A DNA stretch of 64,000 bases from Stenotrophomonas sp. BIGb0135 (GCF_024810105.1 NZ_JANUDX010000009.1:1-64000), one strand, 5' to 3'; shown: positions 51,209 through 60,309, counted from the stretch's first letter. Translations and numbers: made by a program. The notes: generated by a model not told the origin, from the sequence alone.

Positions 51209-51745
51209 ATGGCCAAGCGAACGCCACCGGTAAGACCAGGAGACGCCAGGCGCATTGCCGCGCTCGGCGAGCGCCTGCGTACCGCACGGCTCGCGCGTCG
51301 CATGAGCCAGGCAAACCTGGCCGAGCGCGTCGGCGTGGATCGCACCACCATAGGCAAGCTGGAAGCGGGCGACGCGGGCACCAGCCTGTCCACCGTCCTG
51401 CGCGTGCTTTCCGCATTGGGCCTGGAGCGGGACATCGAGCTGATTGCAGCGGACGACGCGCTGGGCGCGCAGCTGGCCGCAAGCAGCCTGAAGCGACCGC
51501 CACCGCGCCGCGTGCCCGCCACAACCAGCAGGGCAGCGCGCCCGCAAGGTGCGCCCGCCACGCTGCAGGTCCGGGAGCCAGGGGGTGCTGACACGCGCCC
51601 CCTCTATTCGACCGATCCCCCCGGGCCATCGCAGGACGCAACCGGCGACCGATACGCATTGGTTGCAGGCCATCGCGCGCCACGTCTCGATGCTCCGGCT
51701 GCAACGCCGACGCGGCGTCGATCCCGCGCCCCCGGGAGCCGCTGA
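51209..51745 (+). CDS. hipB: HipB-like XRE antitoxin, possibly frameshifted
   Basis: 178 residues. A helix-turn-helix of the XRE type lies at about 20-75 (MSQANLAERVGVDRTTIGKLEAGD). Beyond about residue 100 the frame is Pro/Arg-rich and its codon third positions are mixed. In the +1 frame, bases 51657-51720 read HWLQAIARHVSMLRL-like helical sequence with G/C third positions. Either the tail is a genuine disordered extension or a frameshift has occurred near 51560-51650. It stops 2 bp before hipA and should repress the pair. Confidence 0.75.
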   Translation: MAKRTPPVRPGDARRIAALGERLRTARLARRMSQANLAERVGVDRTTIGKLEAGDAGTSLSTVLRVLSALGLERDIELIAADDALGAQLAASSLKRPPPRRVPATTSRAARPQGAPATLQVREPGGADTRPLYSTDPPGPSQDATGDRYALVAGHRAPRLDAPAATPTRRRSRAPGSR

Positions 51746-51747
51746 AC

Positions 51748-53019
51748 ATGGCTGGCCGGGAGCAGATCGACCGTGAAGTCTGGTTCGACGCACCGGAACT
51801 CTGCCCGCCGGTGCAGGTGGGATGGATCAGCCGGCACGCCGGTCGCACCGGCGACACCGTCGCCTTTGCCTACGCCGATGTCTGGCTGCGTGGCGCCATG
51901 GGTATCGCTCCTTTCGCACTCGACCCCGGCCTGCCGCTGGTGGAGGGCCACCAGTTCGCCCGCACAGGCGCCGGCGAGGCAACGGCTGCGTTCCAGGACT
52001 GCTCGCCCGATCGCTGGGGGCGGATGCTGATGGACCGGCGCGATGCGGTGCGCGCCAATCGCGATGGCGGGGCTCGCCGCTCCCTGCGGCCGTGGGACTA
52101 CCTGATGGGTGTGGATGACACCACCCGCATGGGGGCGCTGCGTCTGCGTGATCCGCACACGCAGACGTGGATCGCTTCGGACAGTCCGGCCGCGCCGCCG
52201 GTCACCGACCTGCGCCGATTGGAGAGCATCGCGGGAAAGGTGGAGGCCGGTGCCAGACTCACCCGCGACGAAGAAACACGCTGGCTGATCCAGCTCGTCG
52301 CACCTGGGGCGTCATTGGGCGGGGCCCGCCCCAAGGCAGGGTATCGGGATTCGAACGGTGCGCTGTGGTTGGCGAAGTTTCCCGGCAACGAAGACCGTCA
52401 TGACGTCGGGCTCTGGGAATACATCACCTACCGCCTCGCCACGGATGCTGGCGTACTGATGCCGCCGGCCGCGCTGCTGCCGCTGTCCGCGCGCGGGCAC
52501 ACGTTCGCCGTCCAGCGCTTTGATCGTAGTCCTGATGGGCGGCGCCACTACGCGTCGGCGTTCACCCTGCTCGACGCGACGCACAGCGAAGGCCATAGCT
52601 ACCTGGATCTGGCCCAGGTGATCGAAAACGTCGGCACGCAGGGGGGCATCGCAGACGATCTCAACCAGCTTTTCCGCAGGGCCCTGTTCAACGTGCTGGT
52701 CGGTAACCGCGATGACCACTTGCGTAACCATGGCTTCCTGCGTACCCGAACGGGCTGGTCGCTTTCCCCTGCGTTCGATGTAAACCCCAATACGGCCAGC
52801 GACACGCACGTGCTGGCGCTGGACGATGCCGATCCCACGCCAACGACCGTGCATGTTCTGGCGACGGCCGCGTATTACCAGCTGACGCCGGCCGATGCTG
52901 CTGTCATTGAAAGGCAGGTGCGGCACGCGGTGCGCAAATGGCAGGCGGTTGCCAAGGCGCACGGTGCCAAACGTGCCGAAATCGAGCTGATGGCGTCGGT
53001 GATCGACGCCGACCGATGA
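51748..53019 (+). CDS. hipA: HipA-type serine/threonine kinase toxin
   Basis: A 423-residue kinase with the HipA N-terminal subdomain (HQFARTGAGEATAAFQDCSPDRWG) and HipA C-domain. GASLGGARPKA is the P-loop region. The catalytic loop NRDDHLRNHG places Asp322 and Asn327 where HipA has Asp309/Asn314, and FDVNP (Asp344) is the metal-binding DFG-like motif. HipA toxins phosphorylate glutamyl-tRNA synthetase or other tRNA synthetases and drive dormancy. All key residues are present, so it should be active. GGGAG lies before the ATG. Confidence 0.88.
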   Translation: MAGREQIDREVWFDAPELCPPVQVGWISRHAGRTGDTVAFAYADVWLRGAMGIAPFALDPGLPLVEGHQFARTGAGEATAAFQDCSPDRWGRMLMDRRDAVRANRDGGARRSLRPWDYLMGVDDTTRMGALRLRDPHTQTWIASDSPAAPPVTDLRRLESIAGKVEAGARLTRDEETRWLIQLVAPGASLGGARPKAGYRDSNGALWLAKFPGNEDRHDVGLWEYITYRLATDAGVLMPPAALLPLSARGHTFAVQRFDRSPDGRRHYASAFTLLDATHSEGHSYLDLAQVIENVGTQGGIADDLNQLFRRALFNVLVGNRDDHLRNHGFLRTRTGWSLSPAFDVNPNTASDTHVLALDDADPTPTTVHVLATAAYYQLTPADAAVIERQVRHAVRKWQAVAKAHGAKRAEIELMASVIDADR

Positions 53020-53094
53020 GGCACCTGCAAGGCAAATCGCCGACGCTCTCGAAGGGAACGCACTGACAGACACTCGCCGACCGAGGCGGCAGCC

Positions 53095-53823
53095 TTGTCG
53101 CACTCCACGCGCTGCGGTGATACGTTGCCTTTTCACTGGTTCCATTCGCTGGCGTGGCTTGCTCGACAGGCCCTGCCGCTGCGCTGCCTGGTCTGTGACG
53201 AACCCGGGGCCGACGGGCGCGACCTGTGCCTGGCCTGCCATGCCGCATTGCCATGGAATGACCACGCCTGTCCGCTGTGTGCGCTGCCACTGCCAGCCCA
53301 CGAACCTGCCGAGCGCTGCGGCAGCTGCCTGCACGAGCCACCCCGCCAATCCGCCGCCGCTGCGGTGTTCCTGTATGCCGCGCCGGTGGACCAGTTGCTG
53401 ATCCGTTTCAAGTTCCACCAGGACCTGGCTGCCGGACGCCTGCTGTCCCAGCTCATGCTGCAGCGCGTGCCCACGTTCGTCGCCGGGCCACTGGCGCCAG
53501 TGCCGCTGCACTGGCGGCGGCTGCGTTCGCGCGGCTACGACCAGGCGCTGGAACTGACCCGGCCGCTGGCGCGCGCACTGCGGCAACCGCTGTGGCGCGG
53601 GTTGCAGCGTGATCGCCTGACCGCGGCGCAGTCACGCCTGGATGCCGACGCGCGGCGCGACAACCTGCGCGATGCGTTCGCGGTGACTGCGCCGCCACCG
53701 GCGCGGCTGACCGTGGTCGATGATGTGATGACCACCGGCGCCACGCTGGATGCGGTGGTGCATGCCGTGCAGCGTGCCGGCCTGCCCGATGTCGCGTTGT
53801 GGGTGTGCGCGCGGGTGCCATGA
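53095..53823 (+). CDS. comF: ComF family phosphoribosyltransferase-like protein
   Basis: 242 residues. Four Cys pairs in the N-terminal zinc region (CLVCDEP, CLACHAALP, CPLCALPLP, CGSCLHEPP) precede a type I phosphoribosyltransferase domain with the PRPP loop VVDDVMTTGATL. The family acts in DNA uptake for transformation. Translation probably starts at TTG 53095, since no ATG fits; the start is uncertain. In related genomes comF is commonly the neighbour of bioB; here hipBA lies between. Confidence 0.88.
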   Translation: MSHSTRCGDTLPFHWFHSLAWLARQALPLRCLVCDEPGADGRDLCLACHAALPWNDHACPLCALPLPAHEPAERCGSCLHEPPRQSAAAAVFLYAAPVDQLLIRFKFHQDLAAGRLLSQLMLQRVPTFVAGPLAPVPLHWRRLRSRGYDQALELTRPLARALRQPLWRGLQRDRLTAAQSRLDADARRDNLRDAFAVTAPPPARLTVVDDVMTTGATLDAVVHAVQRAGLPDVALWVCARVP

Positions 53824-53868
53824 CGGCGGCGCTATACTCCCGTGTTGTCCCCACCAGGACCGCACCCG

Positions 53869-54885
53869 ATGGATCCGTTCGCCACCTTCGACTTCGACGA
53901 CTTCTGGGACGACTGCGACTACGCGCAGCAGAACTACCAGGAGCCACCCCCCGGCGACGCGGTGATCGCCGAACTGCAGGCCGAGCTGGGCTACCGCATC
54001 CCCGATGCGTATATCGCCCTCGCACGGCGCCACAACGGCGGCCTGCTGCGGCGCAGCTGCCACCCGATGGACGAGGCCACCAGCTGGGCCGAGGACCACG
54101 TCCAGGTCTGCGGCCTGTATGCGCTGGGGCGGCAGAAGCCGTACTCGCTGGGGGGCGAGTTCGGCTCGCGTTTCATGCAGGAGCAGTGGGGCTATCCGGA
54201 CATCGGCATCGTGTTCGCCGACTGCCCCAGCGCCGGACATGACGTGCTCATGCTCGACTATCGCCACTGCGGGCCGCAGGGCGAACCGCAGGTCGTGCAC
54301 GTGGACCAGGAGGCGGACTACGCGATCACCGTGGTCGCGCCGCACTTCGCTGCGTTCATCCATGGGTTGGTGGACGAGGAGGCCTTCGATGACGCCGCCG
54401 AAACGCTGGAGATCGATCTGGTCACGGTGGACCGGGGCACCTTGTCACCGATCGTTCGGCGCGCGCTGGATGCCTCGGCCACCGTGCTCCCCCACGGCGA
54501 ACGCCACCTGCGCGCGCTGGCCAGGAAGATCACCGAAGAGAAGGGCTTCTTCGCCCTGCATGCCGACGCAGACTCGCATCGCATGTACGACTGGATGTTC
54601 TGGCTGTACTCGCAGTTGGCCACGGCCACCTCGTTCACGCATTTCGTGAAGCTGCCCGCCGAGCAGAACGACTACGCAACACCGTGCTACGAACTGATGC
54701 TGCCCTTCGACCTCGTCGCGGCGCCGTTCGGCTTCAAGACCGGCGGCTTCGCGCCCGGGTTCGTCGAGGACTGGTGGAACGCGCGCGTGGCCGAAGGTGC
54801 CATCGTGCCGGTGGACGGCGGCTATCGTTTCAGCGCCGAGGCCGAGCAGCGGCTGCTGCATACCGCCGCCACCGAACCGACCTGA
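53869..54885 (+). CDS. SUKH/SMI1-KNR4 family protein
   Basis: 338 residues. A SUKH core opens the protein (AELQAELGYRIPDAYIALARRHNGG). PDIGIVFADCPSAGHDVLMLDY, VHVDQEADYAITVVAPHFAAF and IHGLVDEEAFDD then carry the family's typical acidic-aromatic strands. A second half of unknown fold begins about residue 200. ATG 53869 follows AGGA and a TATACT hexamer (53833) that may be the -10 box. Many homologues are immunity proteins, but no toxin is adjacent. Confidence 0.8.
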   Translation: MDPFATFDFDDFWDDCDYAQQNYQEPPPGDAVIAELQAELGYRIPDAYIALARRHNGGLLRRSCHPMDEATSWAEDHVQVCGLYALGRQKPYSLGGEFGSRFMQEQWGYPDIGIVFADCPSAGHDVLMLDYRHCGPQGEPQVVHVDQEADYAITVVAPHFAAFIHGLVDEEAFDDAAETLEIDLVTVDRGTLSPIVRRALDASATVLPHGERHLRALARKITEEKGFFALHADADSHRMYDWMFWLYSQLATATSFTHFVKLPAEQNDYATPCYELMLPFDLVAAPFGFKTGGFAPGFVEDWWNARVAEGAIVPVDGGYRFSAEAEQRLLHTAATEPT

Positions 54886-54983
54886 GTCACGGCGTAGCTC
54901 CGCGCACCATGGCCCGGCGTTGGCATGGGCCCACCCGCGCCCCGCGCCCGTGTCTCTTCCCTGATGGGCTGCAGCGGGCGCGG

Positions 54984-55139
54984 ATGCCCAGCGGCCTGCG
55001 GGCCATCGCGCCCGGCGCGATGATGGTGGCCGACCCATGGCCGGACATTGCCGTCCCCACCTTGTGGATCGGCATCGGCAACCTCATCTTTGGAATGCTG
55101 CAGGTGCCGGTGGCATCCCGCCTCCGCCGCCTGCGCTGA
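54984..55139 (+). CDS. Possible 51-residue membrane protein or remnant
   Basis: A short frame with MPSGLRAIAPGAMMVAD followed by a hydrophobic stretch IGIGNLIFGMLQVPVA and a basic end. It has no good ribosome site. It could be a small membrane peptide or the tail of a degraded gene. The rest of 54886-55184 has no feature I can support. Confidence 0.25.
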   Translation: MPSGLRAIAPGAMMVADPWPDIAVPTLWIGIGNLIFGMLQVPVASRLRRLR

Positions 55140-55184
55140 ACGGCGCCGGGCGATGCGCGGTGCCACCGACAGGGAGGAGGGCGT

Positions 55185-55676
55185 ATGCGCAGGTATCTTC
55201 TTGCAGCACTGTTGTTGGCAAGCACGGCGGGCTTGATGGGATGCAAGCCGGCAACACGGCTGTTCAACCCGGACACCTCGGCCGCCCCCCTTGCACAGTC
55301 GCGCATCCTCATGCGCGAGGTGGACGAGCAGGGCAGCGCCGGCGCCACAGTGCTCAAGGATGCGGACGGCAGGCCGCTGGCGGTCCTGGAGCCGGCCTTC
55401 ATCACCACCGCCGATATCGCATCGATCACCCTGGCCCAGGCGGCACAGGGGCAGGAGCCGGTGCTCAACGTGACCATGACCGACGCGGCCGCGCCGCGGA
55501 TCCAGGCCGCCACCGAAGCACGCATCGGCCGCCGCGTGGCCTTCAGCATCGGTGACAAGGTGCTCTCGGTGGCCACCATCAGCGGGCCGTTCGGCAAGGC
55601 GATGCAGGTGGCAGGAGTGGGTGACCAGGCCGAGGCTGCGCGCATCTTCACCGAAATCACCGGCAAGCAACCCTGA
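55185..55676 (+). CDS. Lipoprotein with SecD P1-head-like domain
   Basis: 163 residues. A lipoprotein signal ends at GLMGC (Cys20), followed by a domain with LNVTMTDAAAPRIQAATEAR, GRRVAFSIGDKVLS and PFGKAMQVAG. This is the strand-helix pattern of the SecDF P1 head subdomain, the periplasmic part of SecD. It is a stand-alone version without the membrane channel. GGAGGA lies before the ATG. Confidence 0.75.
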   Translation: MRRYLLAALLLASTAGLMGCKPATRLFNPDTSAAPLAQSRILMREVDEQGSAGATVLKDADGRPLAVLEPAFITTADIASITLAQAAQGQEPVLNVTMTDAAAPRIQAATEARIGRRVAFSIGDKVLSVATISGPFGKAMQVAGVGDQAEAARIFTEITGKQP

Positions 55677-55724
55677 GCCCTTCCGGCATGCGGGGCCAAC
55701 CACGAGGACAGGAGTCTGTGCGGC

Positions 55725-56510
55725 ATGACCCAGGGATGGATGACGGGGTTGATGATGCTGGGCCTGGCGCTGGCAGGCACCAGCGGTGCACGCGAACGCT
55801 GCACCTGGCCGGAGGCGATGCCGATACGCCCACTGGTATTGGTGGGCGAACTGCACGGCACCGTGGAAACGCCGGCACTGGTCGGCGAGCTGGCCTGCGC
55901 CGCGGACGCCACGCCGGTGACGGTGGCGCTGGAGATGGACCCGACCGAGCAGGCGCGGATCGATGCGTACCTGGCGTCGGCGGGTACGGCGACGGACCGC
56001 AGCGCATTGCTGGCAGGACGGTTCTGGACCCGCGCGATGCAGGACGGGCGCTCCAGCGTGGCGATGGCGGCGCTGATCGAGCGCCTGCGCAGTCTGCGTA
56101 GCGAGGGCCGTGCCATCCAGGTGGTGGCGGTGGACACCCTGCGCCATGCGGATCGCGATGCGGAGATGGCCGCCAACATCCGGCGCGAGACACGGCGTGA
56201 GGGCGCGCGCGTGATTGCCCTGTTGGGCAACCGCCATGCGAGCGGGCACAAGGGCGTCCAGGATGATCCCGGGTACGTGCCGGCCGGCTACCTGCTGGCG
56301 GACCTGCAACCGCTCAGCGTGCGGGTGGACGCACCGCGTGGCAGCGCGTGGGTGTGTGCACCGACCTGTGGCGTGCTGGCGTTCGGCGCGCGTTCCAGCG
56401 CCGCGGCACCGGTGGCCGCGGGCTACGCACCCATCGCCACGCGCCCCGGTTACGACGGCGTCTACATGCTCCCGGCCTTGACCGCCTCGCCACCGGTGCA
56501 GACGCCCTGA
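55725..56510 (+). CDS. ChaN/TraB-fold exported protein
   Basis: 261 residues. A signal-like N-terminus ending about ALAGTSGA precedes the domain VLVGELHGTVETPALV. GELHGT is the hallmark (GxxHGT-type) of the EreA/ChaN/TIKI metal-dependent hydrolase-like superfamily. VALEMDPTEQARIDAYL and VIALLGNRHAS follow. It may cleave or bind haem- or protein-type ligands in the periplasm. It starts 48 bp after the lipoprotein gene. Confidence 0.75.
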   Translation: MTQGWMTGLMMLGLALAGTSGARERCTWPEAMPIRPLVLVGELHGTVETPALVGELACAADATPVTVALEMDPTEQARIDAYLASAGTATDRSALLAGRFWTRAMQDGRSSVAMAALIERLRSLRSEGRAIQVVAVDTLRHADRDAEMAANIRRETRREGARVIALLGNRHASGHKGVQDDPGYVPAGYLLADLQPLSVRVDAPRGSAWVCAPTCGVLAFGARSSAAAPVAAGYAPIATRPGYDGVYMLPALTASPPVQTP

Positions 56511-56528
56511 GCGCCACGTGCCGCCGGC

Positions 56529-58334
56529 TCAGCGGAAGTTGGCCTCGATCTGCTCCAGCGACTTGCCCTTGGTCTCCGGCAGCCAGAACGCGGCGATCAG
56601 GAAGTACAGCAAGGTGCAGCCGGCCCAGAAGAAGAACATGCTGGCATAGCCGTGGTGGCCGACGGTGGGCAGGAAGATCGCCGCGATCACGGTGGAGACG
56701 AACTGGTTGATCAGCAGTGCGATGCTCATCCCGTTGGAGCGGATCCGGGTGGGCATCAGTTCGGACAGCGCCAGCCACACGCACACGCCCGGGCCCACGG
56801 CGAAGAACGCCACGAACAGCAGGATGCAGCCGGCCACCAGCCAGCCATGGGTGGGCGAGGGCACCGGGCCGATCATCGCGCGTTCGATCACCAGCGGCGC
56901 CTGCGCGGCGTGGGCGGGATCGGGGAAGGGGTTGAGGTGCAATCGGCGGAAGAACGCGCCGATCACGCTGTCGGCCGACACCGCGTCCTCGCGGCGGATC
57001 TCCAGCGTCGCGTCGATGGGGTTGTCGCTGCGCAGCGCGCGCACGTTGCTGAAGCCGCCATACGCGTAGGATACCGTGAGCTGCTGCGCGGCCTCGCCGG
57101 CGTTGCGGTCCAGCCGCTGCCACTGCGCCGCATCCAGCGGCAACGACAGCGTGCTGCCGGCCACCTGCTGCTGCAGCTGCGCGTGCACGTCCAGGCGGCC
57201 GTGCTCGCTTTTGACGAACAGCAGCGCGGCCGCCAGAAGCGCCACGGTAATGCCGCCGCTGCCCAGCATCAGCAGGAACTTGCGGCCCTTGCGGTCCACC
57301 AGCACCAGTGCCACCACCGTCATCACCGCGTTGAGCAGCTTGATCGCCACGTCCGCGCCATTGGCGACCGAGCCGGGCAGCCCGGCCTGGTTGAGGATGT
57401 TGACCGCATAGGCCAGCACCGAGTTGATGCCGGTGGCCTGGGTGAAGGCCAGCACCAGGCAGGCCAGGACGAACGGCCACACGTAGCGGCGGCTCAACAG
57501 CGGGTCGCGCTTGCCGCCGGCATGGGACGGCACGTCATCGGGCGCCTGCATGCGCTGCAGGGTCGGCTCCACCTCGCTGGCGGCGACGGTGCGCTGCAGG
57601 GCGGCGCGGGCGGTGTCGATGCGACCACGCCGTACCAGCCAGCGTGGCGATTCACTGATCAACATCACCCCGGCGGTGAACACCAGGCCGGGAAGCAGGC
57701 AGCTCCAGAAGATCGTGCGCCACGCATGGTCCTTGACCGCGAACAACAGGCGCTGCTGGTCGGCGGCCGGCAGGTGGCGCACCGCCTCGGTGGCGGCATC
57801 CACCGCATGCGCGTGGTACAGCCCGATCAGCGCGGCCAGCACCAGGCCGATGGTGAGCAGCAGCTGGAACATCGCCGCGCCCCGGCCCCGGCGCTCGGGG
57901 CTGAGCACTTCGGCCAGGTACAGCGGCACCACCACGCCGATCAGGCCGCCGCTGATGCCCTGCAGCAGCCGCCCCATCAGCAGCGCGGCGTAGCCGTTGG
58001 ACAGCGCCATCACCGGGATGCTGGCGGTGAACAGCACCCCGGCCAGCAGCATCGCGCCCCGCCGACCGATCAGGTCGGCGACCATGCCGGCGAACAACGA
58101 GGACAGCACGCTGCCCAGCAGCACTGCCGCCACCACGAAGCCGAGCTGCTGGCTGGTGAGGTGCCAGCTGGCGGTGGCCGTGGCCTCCAGGTAGGGCAGG
58201 GCGCCGGCGATGATGCCGATGTCGATGCCGTAGAGCAGGCCGCCCATGCCGCCGATGAACAACAGATAGCGCACCGGCCAGCGCGGGGCGTCGGCGTGGG
58301 CATGCATGGGCGTAGCGGCGGAAACCTGATTCAT
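56529..58334 (-). CDS. agaP: Sugar porter MFS transporter (probable GalNAc permease)
   Basis: 601 residues. It is a sugar-porter of the XylE/GLUT type: GGLLYGIDIGIIAGALP in helix 1, ADLIGRRGAMLL (loop 2-3), VVPLYLAEVLSPERRG (helix 4-5), VDRKGRKFLL (loop 8-9) and LPETKGKSLEQIE at the C-terminus. An insertion of about 120 residues (375-497) lies in the periplasmic loop between helices 9 and 10. Its place as the last gene of the aga operon suggests N-acetylgalactosamine uptake. The start MNQVSAATPM precedes helix 1. Confidence 0.85.
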   Translation of the reverse strand: MNQVSAATPMHAHADAPRWPVRYLLFIGGMGGLLYGIDIGIIAGALPYLEATATASWHLTSQQLGFVVAAVLLGSVLSSLFAGMVADLIGRRGAMLLAGVLFTASIPVMALSNGYAALLMGRLLQGISGGLIGVVVPLYLAEVLSPERRGRGAAMFQLLLTIGLVLAALIGLYHAHAVDAATEAVRHLPAADQQRLLFAVKDHAWRTIFWSCLLPGLVFTAGVMLISESPRWLVRRGRIDTARAALQRTVAASEVEPTLQRMQAPDDVPSHAGGKRDPLLSRRYVWPFVLACLVLAFTQATGINSVLAYAVNILNQAGLPGSVANGADVAIKLLNAVMTVVALVLVDRKGRKFLLMLGSGGITVALLAAALLFVKSEHGRLDVHAQLQQQVAGSTLSLPLDAAQWQRLDRNAGEAAQQLTVSYAYGGFSNVRALRSDNPIDATLEIRREDAVSADSVIGAFFRRLHLNPFPDPAHAAQAPLVIERAMIGPVPSPTHGWLVAGCILLFVAFFAVGPGVCVWLALSELMPTRIRSNGMSIALLINQFVSTVIAAIFLPTVGHHGYASMFFFWAGCTLLYFLIAAFWLPETKGKSLEQIEANFR

Positions 58335-58387
58335 CGAGCCGGTCCTGTCTGCAACTGCATGCGCCGCATCGGCGCGGGATTCAACGC

Positions 58388-59503
58388 TTAATCGAGCGCG
58401 ATGTCGTCGCCTTCCACCACCACGCCGCGCACGCGCAGCTCGGCATCCAGCACCACCAGGTCGGCCCAGGCATCCACGGCGATGCGGCCGCGGTCGTCGA
58501 TGCCGAGGTAGTCGGCGGGGTAGCGCGACAACCGGTTGGAGGCATCGGCCACGTCCAGGCCCAGCGACACCAGGTTGCGCAGCGCCTGGTCCATGGTCAG
58601 CGCGCTGCCGGCCAGCGAGCCGGTGGCCAGGCGCACGCAGCCCAGGCACTTGTGCACGCGCTGCACGCCGAGCGCGTACTCGCCATCGGGCATGCCGGTG
58701 GCGGCGGTGGCATCGGTGACGCAGTAGAGCTTCGGAATCGCACGCAGCGCGGTGCGGATCGCACCGGCATGCACGTGCTGCAGGTCGGGAATCAGCTCGG
58801 CGTACTCGGCGTGGGCCAGGGCAGCGGTGGCGATGCCGGGGTGGTAGTGGTCCACGCCGGTCATGCCGTTGAACAGGTGGGTGAAGCCAGCCGCACCGGC
58901 CTGCAGCGCAGCCACGCCGTCCGCGTAGCTGCCGGCGCTGTGGCCGAGCTGTACGCGGATGCCGAGGGCACTCAGCGCGGGAATCAGCGCCTGGTGCTGG
59001 CCGATTTCCGGGGCGAGGGTCAGCACCTTGATCGGGGCGATGGCATGCAGTCGACGCACGTCCTCCATGGTGGCTTCCACCACCAGCGGCGGTTGCGCGC
59101 CCAGCCGCTCGATGCTGATGAACGGTCCTTCCAGGTGCACGCCCAGCACCCGCGCCATGCCGGGGCCGCGCGTGCCGATCGCGCCGGCCAGGCCCTGCAG
59201 CGCGCGCACGATGTCGTCCTCGTGCGCGGTCATCGTGGTGCCCAGCAGCGCGGTGGTGCCATGCCGGGCATGGGTGCGCGCCACGGTCGCGGCCGCATCG
59301 CCGCCCTGCATGATGTCCACTCCGGCGCCGCCATGCACGTGCAGGTCGATGAAGCCCGGCAGGATCAGCGGGACCTCATGGTCCTCGCGCGGGTCATCGT
59401 GCGCGGTGTCGATGGCGGTGATGCGCCGGTCGAAGTGGATGTCGCCGCGCACCCAACCGGTAGCGGTGAGAAGGCGGCCATGCAGGGAGCGGGTCCGGGT
59501 CAT
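58388..59503 (-). CDS. agaA: N-acetylgalactosamine-6-phosphate deacetylase (NagA/AgaA family)
   Basis: A 371-residue amidohydrolase-fold enzyme. Metal and catalytic motifs are visible: GFIDLHVHGGAGVD (HxH), GVHLEGPFI, LGHSAGSYADG, THLFNGMTG and VTDATAATGMPDGEY with the catalytic Asp. It removes acetate from GalNAc-6-P or GlcNAc-6-P; the cluster with agaS, agaZ and agaR favours the former. The stop of agaR overlaps its start by ATGA. Confidence 0.9.
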   Translation of the reverse strand: MTRTRSLHGRLLTATGWVRGDIHFDRRITAIDTAHDDPREDHEVPLILPGFIDLHVHGGAGVDIMQGGDAAATVARTHARHGTTALLGTTMTAHEDDIVRALQGLAGAIGTRGPGMARVLGVHLEGPFISIERLGAQPPLVVEATMEDVRRLHAIAPIKVLTLAPEIGQHQALIPALSALGIRVQLGHSAGSYADGVAALQAGAAGFTHLFNGMTGVDHYHPGIATAALAHAEYAELIPDLQHVHAGAIRTALRAIPKLYCVTDATAATGMPDGEYALGVQRVHKCLGCVRLATGSLAGSALTMDQALRNLVSLGLDVADASNRLSRYPADYLGIDDRGRIAVDAWADLVVLDAELRVRGVVVEGDDIALD

Positions 59504-60276
59504 GGTGGGGTCTCGGCGATGATCACTTCGATGCCCAGCCGCTGCAGCCCTTCCAGGTACTCGGCATCGATGCTGGCGTCGGTGATGACCGTATGCACCT
59601 GCTCCAGCCGGGCGATGCGGTGCAGGCTGACCCGGCCGAACTTGGAGGCATCGGTCAGTACCACGATCCGGCGCGCGCGCTCGACCATGCGGTGGTTGAG
59701 GCTGGCTTCGGCCTCGTGGTGGGTGGTCAGGCCGAACTGCAGGTCCAGGCCGTCCACGCCCAGGAACAGGGTGTCGAAGCTGTAGGTGTTGAGGCTGGCC
59801 TCGGCCTGGCTGCCCTGCAACGACAGCGACTGCTTGCGCAGCAGCCCGCCGGTGAGCAGGAGCTCCACGCCGGGCGCGTTGGCCAGCTCCCAGGCGATGT
59901 TCAGGCCGTTGGTCATCACCGTCACCTCGCGATGCCGGCGCAGGTGGCGCGCCAGGGTCATCGTGGTCGAGCCGGAGTCGATGATGATGTTGTCGCCGGG
60001 CTTGACCAGGCTGGCCGCATACGCGCCGATGCTGTCCTTGATCGGCAGGTTCAGCGCGTCTTTCTCGTGGATGTCCTGTTCCTGCGGCGGGGTGCGCACC
60101 AGCGTGGCGCCGCCATGGGTCCGCGTGGCCATGCCCTGCGACTCGATGTGGGTCAGGTCGGCACGGATGGTCACCGCCGAGACGCCAAAGCGTTCGACCA
60201 GTTCGCTGACCTGCACGTTGCCGTGGTCCACCAGTAGTTGCAGGATCTGCTGGCGGCGCTGCCGTGTATTGCGCAT
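59500..60276 (-). CDS. agaR: DeoR-family repressor of the aga genes
   Basis: 258 residues. The N-terminal winged helix QRRQQILQLLVDHG...VSAVTIRADLTHIE is followed by a sugar-phosphate effector domain (DIIIDSGSTTM-like, LLLTGGLLRKQSLSLQG, FLGVDGLD, VVLTDASKFG). AgaR represses GalNAc genes and is released by a pathway intermediate. The start MRNTRQRRQQ is at 60276; the frame extends upstream but into the agaZ gap. It lies between agaZ and agaA. Confidence 0.9.
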   Translation of the reverse strand: MRNTRQRRQQILQLLVDHGNVQVSELVERFGVSAVTIRADLTHIESQGMATRTHGGATLVRTPPQEQDIHEKDALNLPIKDSIGAYAASLVKPGDNIIIDSGSTTMTLARHLRRHREVTVMTNGLNIAWELANAPGVELLLTGGLLRKQSLSLQGSQAEASLNTYSFDTLFLGVDGLDLQFGLTTHHEAEASLNHRMVERARRIVVLTDASKFGRVSLHRIARLEQVHTVITDASIDAEYLEGLQRLGIEVIIAETPP

Positions 60277-60309
60277 AGGAGCGATTCCGTTCGGAAGGAA
60301 AGTCAAAGC

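Noticed and set aside
51209-53019. A three-gene hipBST system
   Set aside because: The kinase is full length and contains its own N-terminal subdomain; the short frame between is better explained as a shifted hipB tail.
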